From NCBI GenBank assembly GCA_030403585.1, contig JAUEPE010000001.1, positions 1 to 64,000 of the forward strand: 64,000 nucleotides of DNA. The letters run 5' to 3'. Source of the stretch: Frankia sp. RB7. Lineage in GTDB: Bacteria > Pseudomonadota > Alphaproteobacteria > Rhizobiales > Xanthobacteraceae. Each line of letters opens with the position of its first letter. Position 1 is the stretch's first letter. The notes under the pieces are model-generated. The model saw nothing but the letters and a program-made list of their open reading frames with translations. It was not told the DNA's origin and did not search any database. Of the stretch, positions 46,086-55,131 are shown one piece after another. A program made the position numbers and the translations under genes.

Positions 46086-46993
46086 CAGATCGCAACGACC
46101 GGATGCCTGATGACACCGACGCCGTCGACCCCTGCTTCGACCACGTCACCCGGCCACAACCATTCCTGGGGAGTCCTGCCGGCGCCGACGCCTTCCGGCG
46201 TTCCCGTTGCAATGATGTCGCCCGGCTCCAGCGTCATGCCCGATGAAATGTCGGAGATCAAAACCGGGATGTCGAAGATCATGTATTTGGTGTTGGAGTC
46301 CTGCTTCATGACCCCGTTCTTGGTCAGCCACAGCCGCAAATCATGCGGGTCGGGGATTTCATCGGCGGTCACGATGCAGGGGCCGAACGGCGCATAGGTG
46401 TCCATGCCCTTGGAGAAAATCCACTGGCCGGCGCGGCGATTGTCGCGCGCGGAAATGTCGATCATCACCGAATAGCCGAAGACGTGGTCCATCGCTGTCT
46501 CGGTCGCGATGCGGGTGGCGGTCTTGCCGATGATGACGGCGAGCTCGACCTCCCAGTCGAGCTGCTGCGTCATCTTCGCGTTGTGCTGGATCGCGCCACC
46601 CGGGCCGATCACGGAGGTCGGCGGCTTTGAGAAGACAACCGGCTGCTTCGGCAGGTCCTTGCTCGTATCGAGGCTCTTCGCCGATTCCGCGACATGCGCG
46701 CGGTAGTTCAGCCCGATGCCGAAGATGTTTTTCCGCGGGCGCGGTATCGGCGCCTGCAGCTTCACATCCTCGATCGCAACGGCGGAGCCGGCCGGGAAAC
46801 GGCCGTTGGCTTCCTCCAGTGCATCCCTGAGCGCCGCCAGCAGCGTCACGCTGTTGTCGATGAACGACAGCATATCGCTCGGCCATGTCACGCCGCTGGA
46901 CGCACCGAGGTGCTCGACATCGACGACCAATCCGTTGACGAGAACGCCGAGGCGGGCACCGCTGGTGCCCAAGGTGTAGGTCACGAGACGCAT
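46085..46993 (-). CDS. Fumarylacetoacetate-hydrolase-family protein
   Basis: A 302-aa FAH-family enzyme. The family core begins at FGIGLNYRAH (about 91-100). The metal-binding acids sit in QQLDWEVELAVIIGK (Glu148, Glu150) and in the following MIDISARD. The end with LEPGDIIATGTPEGVG is the signature for this fold. Members hydrolyse or isomerise products of gentisate or homogentisate ring cleavage, such as maleylpyruvate or fumarylpyruvate. It stands next to a gentisate-dioxygenase-like gene (45 bp gap), which supports hydrolysis of a ring-cleavage product. Confidence 0.9.
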   Translation of the reverse strand: MRLVTYTLGTSGARLGVLVNGLVVDVEHLGASSGVTWPSDMLSFIDNSVTLLAALRDALEEANGRFPAGSAVAIEDVKLQAPIPRPRKNIFGIGLNYRAHVAESAKSLDTSKDLPKQPVVFSKPPTSVIGPGGAIQHNAKMTQQLDWEVELAVIIGKTATRIATETAMDHVFGYSVMIDISARDNRRAGQWIFSKGMDTYAPFGPCIVTADEIPDPHDLRLWLTKNGVMKQDSNTKYMIFDIPVLISDISSGMTLEPGDIIATGTPEGVGAGRTPQEWLWPGDVVEAGVDGVGVIRHPVVAI

Positions 46994-47038
46994 GAAAGAT
47001 TTTATCCGGCTGTTCTGATTGAATTCTGCAAGGAGGTG

Positions 47039-48145
47039 TCAGGCCGCGACCGATTGGTGGCCGCCATTGTCGCCATAGGCCTCTTCCCGATAGAAGCCGA
47101 GGCTTTCGATGACGGGAAGATCGTTGAAGCAGAACAGGCAGGCGTCCTCGCCGTCCGAGAGGTTGCCATGCTCGTGCCAGGCCCAGGACGGCACGCAAAA
47201 AATGTCGCGCTCCTGCCACTCGAAACGCTTGCCGCCGATCACCGAATACCCGTGCCCCTTGGCGACCTGGTAGATGAAGCTGCCGGTGTGCCGGTGCGAC
47301 TTGGTCTTCTCGCCCGGCCGCAGCAATTGCATGCTGGCGCCGATGGTCTGCATCACGTGTCCGCCGGTGACCGGATTGACGTAGTTCATGAGAATGCCGT
47401 CATAGGGCGAGCCGTCGGTCGCGGCGGCATATTTGCGCAAGGACTCGTAGGTCGGCTCCCACTCGTATTTGAACATCGGGGAATAGCCCTTCGACCATGT
47501 CGAGCCGGCCGGGCGAAGACCGGGATTGCCCCAGGTCTTGGTCGTGCCGTCGACGGGATAGAAGGAGTCTTCCTGCTGGATCTTCGGATGGACCGCGAAG
47601 AAGTTGGCCTCCAGCGCGTTGACGAGCGGGATGTCGAGGCCATCCTGCCAGATGCAGACGGAGCCGTTGGCATCGACGCCATGCTCGTGCCAGGTGCCGT
47701 TCGGCGTCAGCACGAAATCCCGCGCGCCCAGCGTCATCTTGTGACCGTCGACGATGGTGTAGGCGCCCGACCCTTCCATGATGAAGCGCAGAGCTGAAGC
47801 CGAGTGCGCGTGCGCCGTTGCGACCTCGCCGGGATGCATCACCTGCAATCCCGAATACAGCCAGCCGACCGCGGCCGAGACGTCGCGGCGGCCGGGATTG
47901 TTGAGATAGATCACCCGCCGCCCCGCCTTCTCCGGCGAGACCAGCTCGACCGAGCGCAGCACGTGCTCACGCAGATCGTTGTAGCGCCAGAGCACGGGAA
48001 CCGAGGCCGATTGCGGCGCCCACGGCTCGATCTTGTTGGCGACCGTCCACAAGGCGCCGGCCTCGTATTTTTCGAGGTCCTTGTAATAGGCCTTGAGCTC
48101 GGGCGTGTCTTCGACATTGGCCCGGCCGACGACGTTCTCGCGCAT
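47039..48145 (-). CDS. Gentisate 1,2-dioxygenase-like bicupin ring-cleavage enzyme
   Basis: A 368-aa double-cupin. The N-terminal cupin keeps the iron ligands: His112 and His114 in TAHAHSASALRF and His153 in GTWHEHG. The C-terminal cupin also carries SHRHTGSFIYQV and AWHEHG. Gentisate, salicylate and 1-hydroxy-2-naphthoate dioxygenases share this layout, so the exact substrate is open. It heads the operon with the FAH hydrolase, thioesterase and EthD-like genes. The ATG at 48145 is preceded by GGAGG-like sequence. Confidence 0.88.
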   Translation of the reverse strand: MRENVVGRANVEDTPELKAYYKDLEKYEAGALWTVANKIEPWAPQSASVPVLWRYNDLREHVLRSVELVSPEKAGRRVIYLNNPGRRDVSAAVGWLYSGLQVMHPGEVATAHAHSASALRFIMEGSGAYTIVDGHKMTLGARDFVLTPNGTWHEHGVDANGSVCIWQDGLDIPLVNALEANFFAVHPKIQQEDSFYPVDGTTKTWGNPGLRPAGSTWSKGYSPMFKYEWEPTYESLRKYAAATDGSPYDGILMNYVNPVTGGHVMQTIGASMQLLRPGEKTKSHRHTGSFIYQVAKGHGYSVIGGKRFEWQERDIFCVPSWAWHEHGNLSDGEDACLFCFNDLPVIESLGFYREEAYGDNGGHQSVAA

Positions 48146-48228
48146 TCTATCCTCCAGGTCGTGTCTCGTGTCGCTTCAACCAGAGCAAAAATGAGTTGGT
48201 TGAATGGATTGGGCCGCGGGGTGCTTCG

Positions 48229-48365
48229 CCTCTCCCGCTTGCGGGAGAGGTCGCGCCGAAGGCGCGGGTGAGGGTTCTCTCCTCTTGGGGGTTTTCTCCG
48301 CAATTCTTGACAATCCCATTGCGGAAACACCCTCTCCCCAACCCTCCCCCGCAAGCGGGGGAGGG
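48229..48365. repeat. Pair of perfect hairpins (palindromic intergenic repeat)
   Basis: Hairpin 1 has 10-bp perfect arms cctctcccgc/gcgggagagg at 48229-48238 and 48241-48250, followed at once by cgcgcc-gaa-ggcgcg (48252-48266). Hairpin 2 has 11-bp perfect arms ccctcccccgc/gcgggggaggg at 48342-48352 and 48355-48365. The two are related in sequence, in the manner of palindromic repeats common in rhizobial intergenic DNA. They sit between the nitrilase and dioxygenase genes and could act as attenuator or mRNA-stability element. Confidence 0.75.
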
Positions 48366-48399
48366 AGCGCACCGTCTTTGCGGTTTGCATCCCAAACCA

Positions 48400-49419
48400 T
48401 TATTCCGATCTCAGTGGTATCGGCGCGAACCCGCCCTGCTCCGCGGCTTCGCCCTTGCCGTCTGCAAGGTCCAACGCCGCCAGCGGACGTCGGTTGACCC
48501 GGAGATCAAAAATGTCGAAGCGGTTGTAGTGCCCGACGATGTCATGCATCTGCTTCGGTTGGATGCAGCGGTCAAGGTCGATGTCGGCATAGACGATGCC
48601 TTCGTCGTCGATCAGGGCATCGCCGACCACGCGGCCATCAGGTCCGATGATGCCGGAGAAAGCACTCGACTTCCGCTGCAGGCGCGCACGCGCGTCGGGA
48701 ACGACCGTTTCCATCGCGGTGATGATCTCCTCCGACACCGTCGAGCAGGAGACGATCGTGAAAATCTTGCCTTCAAAGGAATGAGCAATCGCGCGCAGCT
48801 TGATCGCCTCCGCCATGTCGTAGTCCGGCGGCGCGACCGGAAGCGAGATGTAGCTGGCGACATGCACGAGCTCACCCTGACCCAGCAGCGCAAAGCGCGC
48901 GAGCGTGTTGGTGTTCTCGCCGCATGCGAGACCGCCGAGACGCCCGATCTCGGTATCATAGACGCGCAGGCTCGATCCGTCACCGCCGGTCCAGGTCAGC
49001 TTCTCTGCCCAGGTCGGGACCAGCTTGCGATGCTTGCCGAGCAACGCGCCGTCCGGCCCGATGAAAACCATGGTGTTGTAAATCGCGCCCAGCGAGACCG
49101 TGGTGCGCTCGTTCACGCCGAGGACCACATAGCATCCGGTGTCGCGCGCGGCCTTCCGGACGACGTCAACCTCCGGACCCGGCACCAGCACCGAGGCCTT
49201 GGCGAGCTTCTCGAACCAGGCGCTGCCGGTGACGGGATCGGTGATCCAGTTCCAGTAGGGATAGCCGGGAACGAACACCTCGGGGAACGCGACGAGCCTG
49301 GCGCCATTGGCTGCGGCCTCACGGACCAGTGAAGCCGCCTTGTCGGCTGTCGCGCCCGGGTCGAGATAGACGGGTGAAGCCTGGACGGCGGCAGCTCTAA
49401 AGCGAGGCAGCTTCAGCAT
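48400..49419 (-). CDS. Nitrilase
   Basis: A 339-aa carbon-nitrogen hydrolase. The triad is complete: Glu47 in VAFPEVFVPGYPYW, Lys132 in GKHRKLVP and Cys166 in LACGENTN. The PGYPYW and CGENTN contexts are those of true nitrilases (nitrile to acid) rather than amidases. Candidate substrates are aryl- or indole-acetonitriles, which would give the acids that the surrounding genes seem to degrade (inference). It is divergent from the oxidoreductase operon at 49547, sharing its promoter region, and on the same strand as the dioxygenase operon 254 bp downstream. Confidence 0.9.
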   Translation of the reverse strand: MLKLPRFRAAAVQASPVYLDPGATADKAASLVREAAANGARLVAFPEVFVPGYPYWNWITDPVTGSAWFEKLAKASVLVPGPEVDVVRKAARDTGCYVVLGVNERTTVSLGAIYNTMVFIGPDGALLGKHRKLVPTWAEKLTWTGGDGSSLRVYDTEIGRLGGLACGENTNTLARFALLGQGELVHVASYISLPVAPPDYDMAEAIKLRAIAHSFEGKIFTIVSCSTVSEEIITAMETVVPDARARLQRKSSAFSGIIGPDGRVVGDALIDDEGIVYADIDLDRCIQPKQMHDIVGHYNRFDIFDLRVNRRPLAALDLADGKGEAAEQGGFAPIPLRSE

Positions 49420-49494
49420 TGGCCCTACCCTGTCGCCGGCTCATGACCGCGTTGTCGGAGAGAAGCTCCGCAAGCGTGATAGCATGGCGCGGCG

Positions 49495-49531
49495 TTGACT
49501 TACTTCACATGTAAACGTATGCTATCGCATA
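49495..49531 (+). promoter_or_regulatory. Sigma-70-type promoter with overlapping inverted repeat upstream of the oxidoreductase operon
   Basis: TTGACT at 49495-49500, a 17-base spacer, and TATGCT at 49518-49523. The short palindrome TATGC-tatc-GCATA (49518-49531) overlaps the -10. The spacer contains ACATGTAA. The same ACATGT followed by TATGC is found in the promoter at 59560-59600, which drives the opposite end of the locus, so one regulator may bind both. Confidence 0.6.
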
Positions 49532-49546
49532 TTTCTGGAGGGTGCA

Positions 49547-51706
49547 ATGGCTGAACGTTCCTTTGCTCGCGAGGTCGAGGATCTCCGGCTCGGCGACGGC
49601 GACATTTTCCGCGGCGAAGGCATCCTCGCCATCACCAAGGCGTTGCTGCAATCCGGCGTCGCCTATGTCGGCGGCTACCAGGGCTCGCCGATCTCGCATT
49701 TGATGGACGTGCTCGCCGACGCCAAGGACGTGCTCGACGATCTCGGCGTCGTGTTCCAGAGCTCCGCCAACGAAGCGGCCGCAGCGGCGATGCTGTCGGC
49801 CTCGGTGATGTATCCCCTGCGCGGCGCGGTGGCGTGGAAGTCGACCGTCGGCACCAACGTCGCCTCGGACGCGCTCGCCAATCTCGCTTCGGGCGGCGTC
49901 ACCGGCGGCACCATGATCATCGTCGGCGAGGACTATGGCGAAGGCTCCTCGATCATGCAGGAGCGCACCCATGCCTTTGCGATGAAGTCGCAGATCTGGC
50001 TGCTCGACCCACGCCCCGACCACGAGTGCATCGTCAATCTGATCGAGAAGGGTTTTGAGCTCTCGGAATTCTCGAACACGCCCGTGATGCTCGAGGTCCG
50101 CGTCCGCGCCTGCCACATGCACGGCAGCTTTGTCTGCAAGGACAACCTCAAGCCGGCGCACACCATCAAGGACGCGCTCAACAATCCCAAACGCGACGTC
50201 AACCGCATCGTGCTGCCGCCGGCGGCCTATGAGCATGAGCAGGAGAAGATCAAGACGCGGATGCCCGCGGCGATCGGATTCGTCCGCGACAACAAGCTGA
50301 ATGAGTGGATGGGGCCGAAGCAGGGCAAGGTCGGCATCATCATGCAGGGCGGCATGTACAATAACGTGATCCGCGCGCTGCAATATCTCGGGCTGTCGGA
50401 TGCCTATGGCAACACGCAGGTCCCGCTCTACGTCATGAACGTCACCTACCCCGTGATCGACACCGAGGTCGCGGAGTTCTGCCTCGACAAGGAAGCAGTC
50501 CTCATCGTCGAGGAAGGCCAGCCGGAATATCTGGAGCAGGCGATCAACACGGTGCTGCGGCGCAAGGATATCCAGGCGCGCGTCCATGGCAAGGACGTGC
50601 TGCCGATGGGCGGCGACTACACCGCGCAGGTCCTGCTCGGCGGCGTCAGGGAATTTCTGGAGAAGACCGAGCCGCGGCTGCTCGGCAACCGGCCGCCGGC
50701 GCCGGACGCCGCATCCGTGCTCAACCACCCCGCCGTCGAGAAGCTGAAGCAGGTGGTGCCGGCGCGTCCGCCCGGGCTCTGCACCGGCTGCCCGGAGCGG
50801 CCGATCTTCGCTGCGATGAAGCTCGTCGAGGAAGAGCTCGGCCAGCACCACGTCTCGGCCGATATCGGCTGCCATCTGTTCTCGATCCTGCCGCCGTTCA
50901 ATATCGGCGCGACCACGATGGGGTTCGGGCTCGGCCCGGCCTCGACCTCGGCCTTCAACGTCAAGGCCGACAAGCGCTCGATCGCGGTGATGGGCGACGG
51001 CGGCTTCTGGCACAATGGATTGACCAGCGGCATCGGCAATGCCGTGTTCAACAAGCATGACGGCGTGTTCGTCATCGTCGACAATTTCTACACCTCGGCG
51101 ACCGGCGGTCAGGACATCCTGTCGTCGCGCGCGACCAACAAGCGGCGCGACACCAACAATTCGATCGTCAAGGCAGTGAAGGGCATCGGCGGCCAGTGGG
51201 TGCGCCAGCTCGACCGCACCTACGACGTCGGCAAGATGCGCGACACGCTGAAGGAGGCGCTGACGACCAAGGACGAAGGCCCCAAGGTCATCGTCGCCTC
51301 CTCCGAATGCATGCTGAACAAGCAGCGCCGCGTGAAGCCGCTGATGACCAAGGCGATCAAGGACGGCATTCGCACCGTCAAGGAGCGCTTCGGCGTCGAC
51401 GAGGACGTCTGCACCGGCGACCATGCCTGCATCCGGCTCTCCGGCTGCCCATCGCTGTCGGTGAAGCAGCTCGACGATCCGCTGCGTGATGATCCGGTTG
51501 CGGCCATCGACAATTCCTGCGTCGGCTGCGGCAATTGCGGCGAGGTCGCCGAGGCCGCGGTGCTGTGCCCCTCGTTCTATCGTGCCGACGTCATTCACAA
51601 TCCAACCGGCTGGGACAAGTTCAAGTCTGGGGTCGCGATGGCCGTGATCGGTTGGCTGCAGCGGCGGCGCGACCGCCGTCGTCCCGCGCTCGAGGCGCTG
51701 GCATGA
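49547..51706 (+). CDS. Indolepyruvate:ferredoxin oxidoreductase-like alpha subunit (TPP and Fe-S)
   Basis: A 719-aa 2-oxoacid:ferredoxin oxidoreductase subunit of the IorA type. It has the N-terminal pyrimidine-binding region (GGYQGSPISH), the TPP pyrophosphate motif VMGDGGFWHNGLTSGIGNA at about 482-500, Cys clusters at LCTGCPERP and at the end CIRLSGC and CVGCGNCGEVAEAAVLCP, an incomplete ferredoxin-like domain. It would decarboxylate an aryl pyruvate to an aryl-acetyl-CoA, or run a related reaction. The ATG at 49547 follows GGAGGG. Its ATGA overlap with the next gene shows a two-subunit enzyme. Confidence 0.9.
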   Translation: MAERSFAREVEDLRLGDGDIFRGEGILAITKALLQSGVAYVGGYQGSPISHLMDVLADAKDVLDDLGVVFQSSANEAAAAAMLSASVMYPLRGAVAWKSTVGTNVASDALANLASGGVTGGTMIIVGEDYGEGSSIMQERTHAFAMKSQIWLLDPRPDHECIVNLIEKGFELSEFSNTPVMLEVRVRACHMHGSFVCKDNLKPAHTIKDALNNPKRDVNRIVLPPAAYEHEQEKIKTRMPAAIGFVRDNKLNEWMGPKQGKVGIIMQGGMYNNVIRALQYLGLSDAYGNTQVPLYVMNVTYPVIDTEVAEFCLDKEAVLIVEEGQPEYLEQAINTVLRRKDIQARVHGKDVLPMGGDYTAQVLLGGVREFLEKTEPRLLGNRPPAPDAASVLNHPAVEKLKQVVPARPPGLCTGCPERPIFAAMKLVEEELGQHHVSADIGCHLFSILPPFNIGATTMGFGLGPASTSAFNVKADKRSIAVMGDGGFWHNGLTSGIGNAVFNKHDGVFVIVDNFYTSATGGQDILSSRATNKRRDTNNSIVKAVKGIGGQWVRQLDRTYDVGKMRDTLKEALTTKDEGPKVIVASSECMLNKQRRVKPLMTKAIKDGIRTVKERFGVDEDVCTGDHACIRLSGCPSLSVKQLDDPLRDDPVAAIDNSCVGCGNCGEVAEAAVLCPSFYRADVIHNPTGWDKFKSGVAMAVIGWLQRRRDRRRPALEALA

Positions 51707-53268
51707 GGGACGAGACGGTCCAACTGGCCCTGCCCGCCGCGGGCGAAGCGACCGAGCGGCCGATCTCGCTCGCAATCGTCGCGATGGGCGGCCAGGGCGG
51801 CGGCGTGCTGACCGACTGGATCGTCCAGCTCGCCGAGAACCACGGCTGGGTGGCGCAATCGACATCGGTGCCCGGCGTCGCCCAGCGCACAGGCGCCACG
51901 ATCTATTACATCGAGGCGATGCCGCCGCTTGACGGCCGCAAGCCGATCCTGTCACTGATGCCGACGCCCGGCGATGTCGATGTCGTGATGGCGGCGGAAT
52001 TCATGGAAGCCGGCCGGTCGATCCTGCGCGGCCTCGTGACGCCGGATCGCACCACGCTGATCGCCTCCAACCACCGCTCGCTTGCGATCGGCGAGAAGAT
52101 CGCGCCGGGCAACGGCATAGCCGACGGCGGCGCCGTCACCGGTGCGATCGGGATTGCGGCCAAGACCGAGATCATTTTCGACCTCAACGCGCTGGCGATC
52201 GCGCATGGCAGCGTCATCTCGTCCGCGATGTTCGGCGCGCTCGCGGCGGCCGGCGCGCTGCCGTTCAGCCGCGACAGCTATCTCGACGTGATCCGCGCCG
52301 GCGGCAAAGGCGCGAAGGCCAGCATCGAGACGTTCGAGGCCGCCTTTGACCGGGTCAAGACCGGCGCTGCCGACATTGCCGCGCCCGTGCCAGCCAAACA
52401 GGCCGACAACGTCTCCTCGCCCGTAACGCCTGATCCGGATCTCGCCGGCCTCGTCGCAAGATTGAATCAGGAGCTGCCCGGGCCTGCGCTCGCCATGGCG
52501 CGCGCTGGCCTGAAGAAGGTTGTCGACTTCCAGGACGTCGCCTATGGCGACGAATATCTCGACATCCTCAGGACGTTGTATGCGGCCGACCGAAGTGCCG
52601 GCGGCGGTGCCCGGGCCTATGCCTTCACGGAAGCAGCGGCAAAATACCTGGCCAACGCCATGAGCTATGACGACGTCATCCGCGTCGCCGACCTCAAGAC
52701 CCGCGCCGGTCGCCGCGCGCGCATCGAGAGCGAGCTCGAGATGTCGGAAGGACAGGTGCTCCAGACCACCGAGTTCATGCATCCCCGCATGGAAGAGGTC
52801 ATGGGCATGCTGCCCGCGGGTTTTGGCCGCTGGCTTGGCACCAGGCCGCGCCTGCTCGGCTGGCTCGATCGACGCGTCAACCGGGGGCGCCGGGTGCGGA
52901 CCTACTCGCTGCCCTGGTTCCTTGCGCTCTATGTCGTGGGCGGGATGCGCGGCCTGCGCCGCCGCTCGCTGCGTCACGCCATCGAGACGACTCACCGGGA
53001 CGGATGGCTCAAGGCCGCAACCGATGGGGTCAGCACCAATTACCAGCTCGGCGTCGAGATCCTGCAATGCAGACGCCTCGTCAAGGGCTATTCCGACACC
53101 CACAGCCGGGGCCTGTCGAAATTCGACAGGACGCTGGCGGCCATCAGGCTGGTGGAGCGACGCGATGATGCCGCCGACTGGGCGCGCCGACTGCGCGAGG
53201 CCGCGCTGAAGGACAGCGCCGGCAAGGAGCTCGACGGCGTGATCCAGACCATCAAGACTTTCGCATGA
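51703..53268 (+). CDS. Indolepyruvate oxidoreductase-like beta/gamma subunit with C-terminal extension
   Basis: A 521-aa protein. Residues about 20-205 form the 2-oxoacid oxidoreductase gamma domain (VAMGGQGGGVLTDWIV, GVAQRTGATIYYIE). The remaining 300 residues are an extension seen in the larger aerobic bacterial enzymes, of uncertain role. The start ATG overlaps the alpha-subunit stop by four bases. Together they are the aerobic-type IOR; electrons would go to a ferredoxin not encoded here. Confidence 0.88.
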   Translation: MRDETVQLALPAAGEATERPISLAIVAMGGQGGGVLTDWIVQLAENHGWVAQSTSVPGVAQRTGATIYYIEAMPPLDGRKPILSLMPTPGDVDVVMAAEFMEAGRSILRGLVTPDRTTLIASNHRSLAIGEKIAPGNGIADGGAVTGAIGIAAKTEIIFDLNALAIAHGSVISSAMFGALAAAGALPFSRDSYLDVIRAGGKGAKASIETFEAAFDRVKTGAADIAAPVPAKQADNVSSPVTPDPDLAGLVARLNQELPGPALAMARAGLKKVVDFQDVAYGDEYLDILRTLYAADRSAGGGARAYAFTEAAAKYLANAMSYDDVIRVADLKTRAGRRARIESELEMSEGQVLQTTEFMHPRMEEVMGMLPAGFGRWLGTRPRLLGWLDRRVNRGRRVRTYSLPWFLALYVVGGMRGLRRRSLRHAIETTHRDGWLKAATDGVSTNYQLGVEILQCRRLVKGYSDTHSRGLSKFDRTLAAIRLVERRDDAADWARRLREAALKDSAGKELDGVIQTIKTFA

Positions 53269-53419
53269 TTCCATCGCAGCCGGCGCAGGATTGGATTGCC
53301 GTTCGCCCCCGAGGGCGTCAGGATCAATCTTGACTACGATTCTTAAGTTGCTAATCGGAGCGAAAGACCCGCGATAATCCGCCCAATTGAAGAGGCATTT
53401 TGTCCTCGATGGTCATGCA

Positions 53420-53914
53420 ATGCCGGCAGCACTCAAAGAGAACATTGTTCCCGTCCCCGGGCAGATTGAAACCCGGCTCTGGCTGCAATTGCTGTCGCTG
53501 CATGGCGAGCTGTTCGCGTCGCTGAATGCGATGCTCAATTCGGAGTTCGGCCTGTCGCTGGCAAAATTCGACGTGCTGGCCCAGCTCGATCGCACCCGGG
53601 ACGGCCTCGCGCTCGGGCAATTGTCGCAGAACCTGAAGGTCACCGGCGGCAACGTCTCGGGGCTGGTGCAGCGTCTTCTCGCCGACGACCTCATCAGCAG
53701 GGAGATGTCGAGCGAGGACCGGCGGTCCTTCATCGTGCGCCTGACGCCGAAAGGCGAAGCGCTGTTCAGGAAGGCGGCCGACATCCACAAGAAGCATCTC
53801 GGCAAACGGCTCGAGAACGTGTCGGCGCGAGAGCTGGACGGTGCGCTGTCCGTGCTGAAATCGCTTTCTTCAAAACTTCATACCGAGACCAAGAAGCAAA
53901 GTCGCAAGAGATAA
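53420..53914 (+). CDS. MarR-family regulator (first of a pair)
   Basis: About 164 aa. The winged helix spans about 45-120: [20 protein letters not shown], recognition helix in KVTGGNVSGLVQRLLADDLI, wing REMSSEDRRSFIVRLT. The frame reaches a TTG at 53387 without a ribosome site; I chose the ATG at 53420 (MPAALK), although its ribosome site is also weak. The stop overlaps the next MarR start by one base (TAATG). It follows the oxidoreductase genes on the same strand. Confidence 0.85.
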   Translation: MPAALKENIVPVPGQIETRLWLQLLSLHGELFASLNAMLNSEFGLSLAKFDVLAQLDRTRDGLALGQLSQNLKVTGGNVSGLVQRLLADDLISREMSSEDRRSFIVRLTPKGEALFRKAADIHKKHLGKRLENVSARELDGALSVLKSLSSKLHTETKKQSRKR

Positions 53915-54396
53915 TGGCCAGAGAATCCAAGAGCAGGTGGAAGTCGGGTCCGCCCAGGACCAGAGACCAGCTGCAAACCTACATCCCGTATCTGTTCAAC
54001 CGGCTCGCCAATCGCTGGAACCTCGATCAAAACCGCGATTTGAGCGAACACGGCGTCAACAATGTCGTGTTCCGGACGCTGTCGGTGCTGTTCATCTACA
54101 AGACCCTCACCGTCAACGAGGTCGCCGTTCTCGCAGTGACGGAGCAGTCGACCGCGAGCCGCATGGTCGAATCCATGGTGTCGGCGGGCCTCGTCAAGCG
54201 CGAGATCGCCGAGGAAGACCAGCGCCGCCGCGTCGTGGGACTGACGCCGGACGGCGAGGCACTTCTGCGCAAGATCTGGCCGATCATGGCGAACAATTAC
54301 GACAAGCTGATCGAAGGCATCGAGCCCGACGACATCGAGGTCTGCGGGCGCGTGCTCGCCAAGATGGTCGAGAATATCCGCCAGAACCAGATCTGA
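53914..54396 (+). CDS. MarR-family regulator (second of a pair)
   Basis: 160 aa. It differs from its neighbour: the N-terminus is YIPYLFNRLANRWNLDQNRD, then VLAVTEQSTASRMVESMVSA as recognition helix and REIAEEDQRRRVVGLT as wing. MarR proteins with this N-terminus occur next to auxin or aromatic-acid catabolic genes. The two MarR genes are translationally coupled, so they may form two repressors with different ligands, or a heterodimer. It is convergent with the SDR gene (5 bp between the stops). Confidence 0.87.
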   Translation: MARESKSRWKSGPPRTRDQLQTYIPYLFNRLANRWNLDQNRDLSEHGVNNVVFRTLSVLFIYKTLTVNEVAVLAVTEQSTASRMVESMVSAGLVKREIAEEDQRRRVVGLTPDGEALLRKIWPIMANNYDKLIEGIEPDDIEVCGRVLAKMVENIRQNQI

Positions 54397-54400
54397 ATAA

Positions 54401-55129
54401 CTAAGGCCCAAGTCCGACGAGGCTGGTGCCGCCGCAGACATAGAGCACCTGGCCGGTGACGAAATCGGACCGCTCGTCGAGGAAGAATTCGATCGCGTGC
54501 GCGACGTCCTCGCGCGAGCCGAGCCGCCCGACGGGTACGTTGCGCGCCATCCGCTCCTGCTGCTCGGAGCCCTTCGGGATGATGCCCCAGAAATTGTCGG
54601 TCAGGATCGGCCCCGGCGCGACGACGTTCACGGTGATGCCGTTTGCGGCGAGTTCCAGCGCCCAGGTCCGCGCCATGCCATGCACGCCGGCCTTGGTCGC
54701 CGAATAGGCCGAACGCGTCGCCGCGCCCATCGCGGCGCGCGAACTGACGAACACGATGCGCCCGAAGCGGCGCGAACGCATCCCCTCCAGCGCGGCCTGG
54801 GTCAGAAGCATCGGCGCGCCCAGGTGTAGTTGCGCCAGCATCACAATGTCCTCCGGCCTCGCGTCCGGCAGCAGGTTCGGCAGGATCACGCCGGCATTGT
54901 GCACGAGACTATCGACGGCATGATCGCGGCAGATTTCTTGCGCGATCGCGCGTGTCTCCTCGATGGAAGTCAGATCAGCGCGATAGGCCGCGAGCAGATC
55001 ATGCGTCCAGGCCGGCTTCTCCAGCCCGACCGAGACCACACGCTGGCCGCGCTCGACCAGCCTTTTCGCCAGCGCCTCACCGATCCCCGAATTGCCGCCG
55101 GTGATGAGTGTCGTGCGGATCTCGCTCAT
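54401..55129 (-). CDS. Short-chain dehydrogenase/reductase
   Basis: A 242-aa classical SDR with all motifs: TGGNSGIG at 10-17, HNAG at 77-80, Ser129-130, Tyr142 and Lys146 in YSATK. The ATG at 55129 lies two bases after the CoA-ligase stop; the longer open frame is a shadow. It is the last gene of the Rieske-oxygenase operon. A likely step is oxidation of a cis-diol or a beta-hydroxyacyl intermediate. Confidence 0.9.
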   Translation of the reverse strand: MSEIRTTLITGGNSGIGEALAKRLVERGQRVVSVGLEKPAWTHDLLAAYRADLTSIEETRAIAQEICRDHAVDSLVHNAGVILPNLLPDARPEDIVMLAQLHLGAPMLLTQAALEGMRSRRFGRIVFVSSRAAMGAATRSAYSATKAGVHGMARTWALELAANGITVNVVAPGPILTDNFWGIIPKGSEQQERMARNVPVGRLGSREDVAHAIEFFLDERSDFVTGQVLYVCGGTSLVGLGP

Positions 55130-55131
55130 GG

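Noticed and set aside
49505..51955. 816-codon open frame antisense to the indolepyruvate oxidoreductase genes
   Set aside because: Low-complexity Arg/Ala/His/Asp-rich product opposite a clear enzyme gene with strong motifs; typical shadow of G+C-rich coding.
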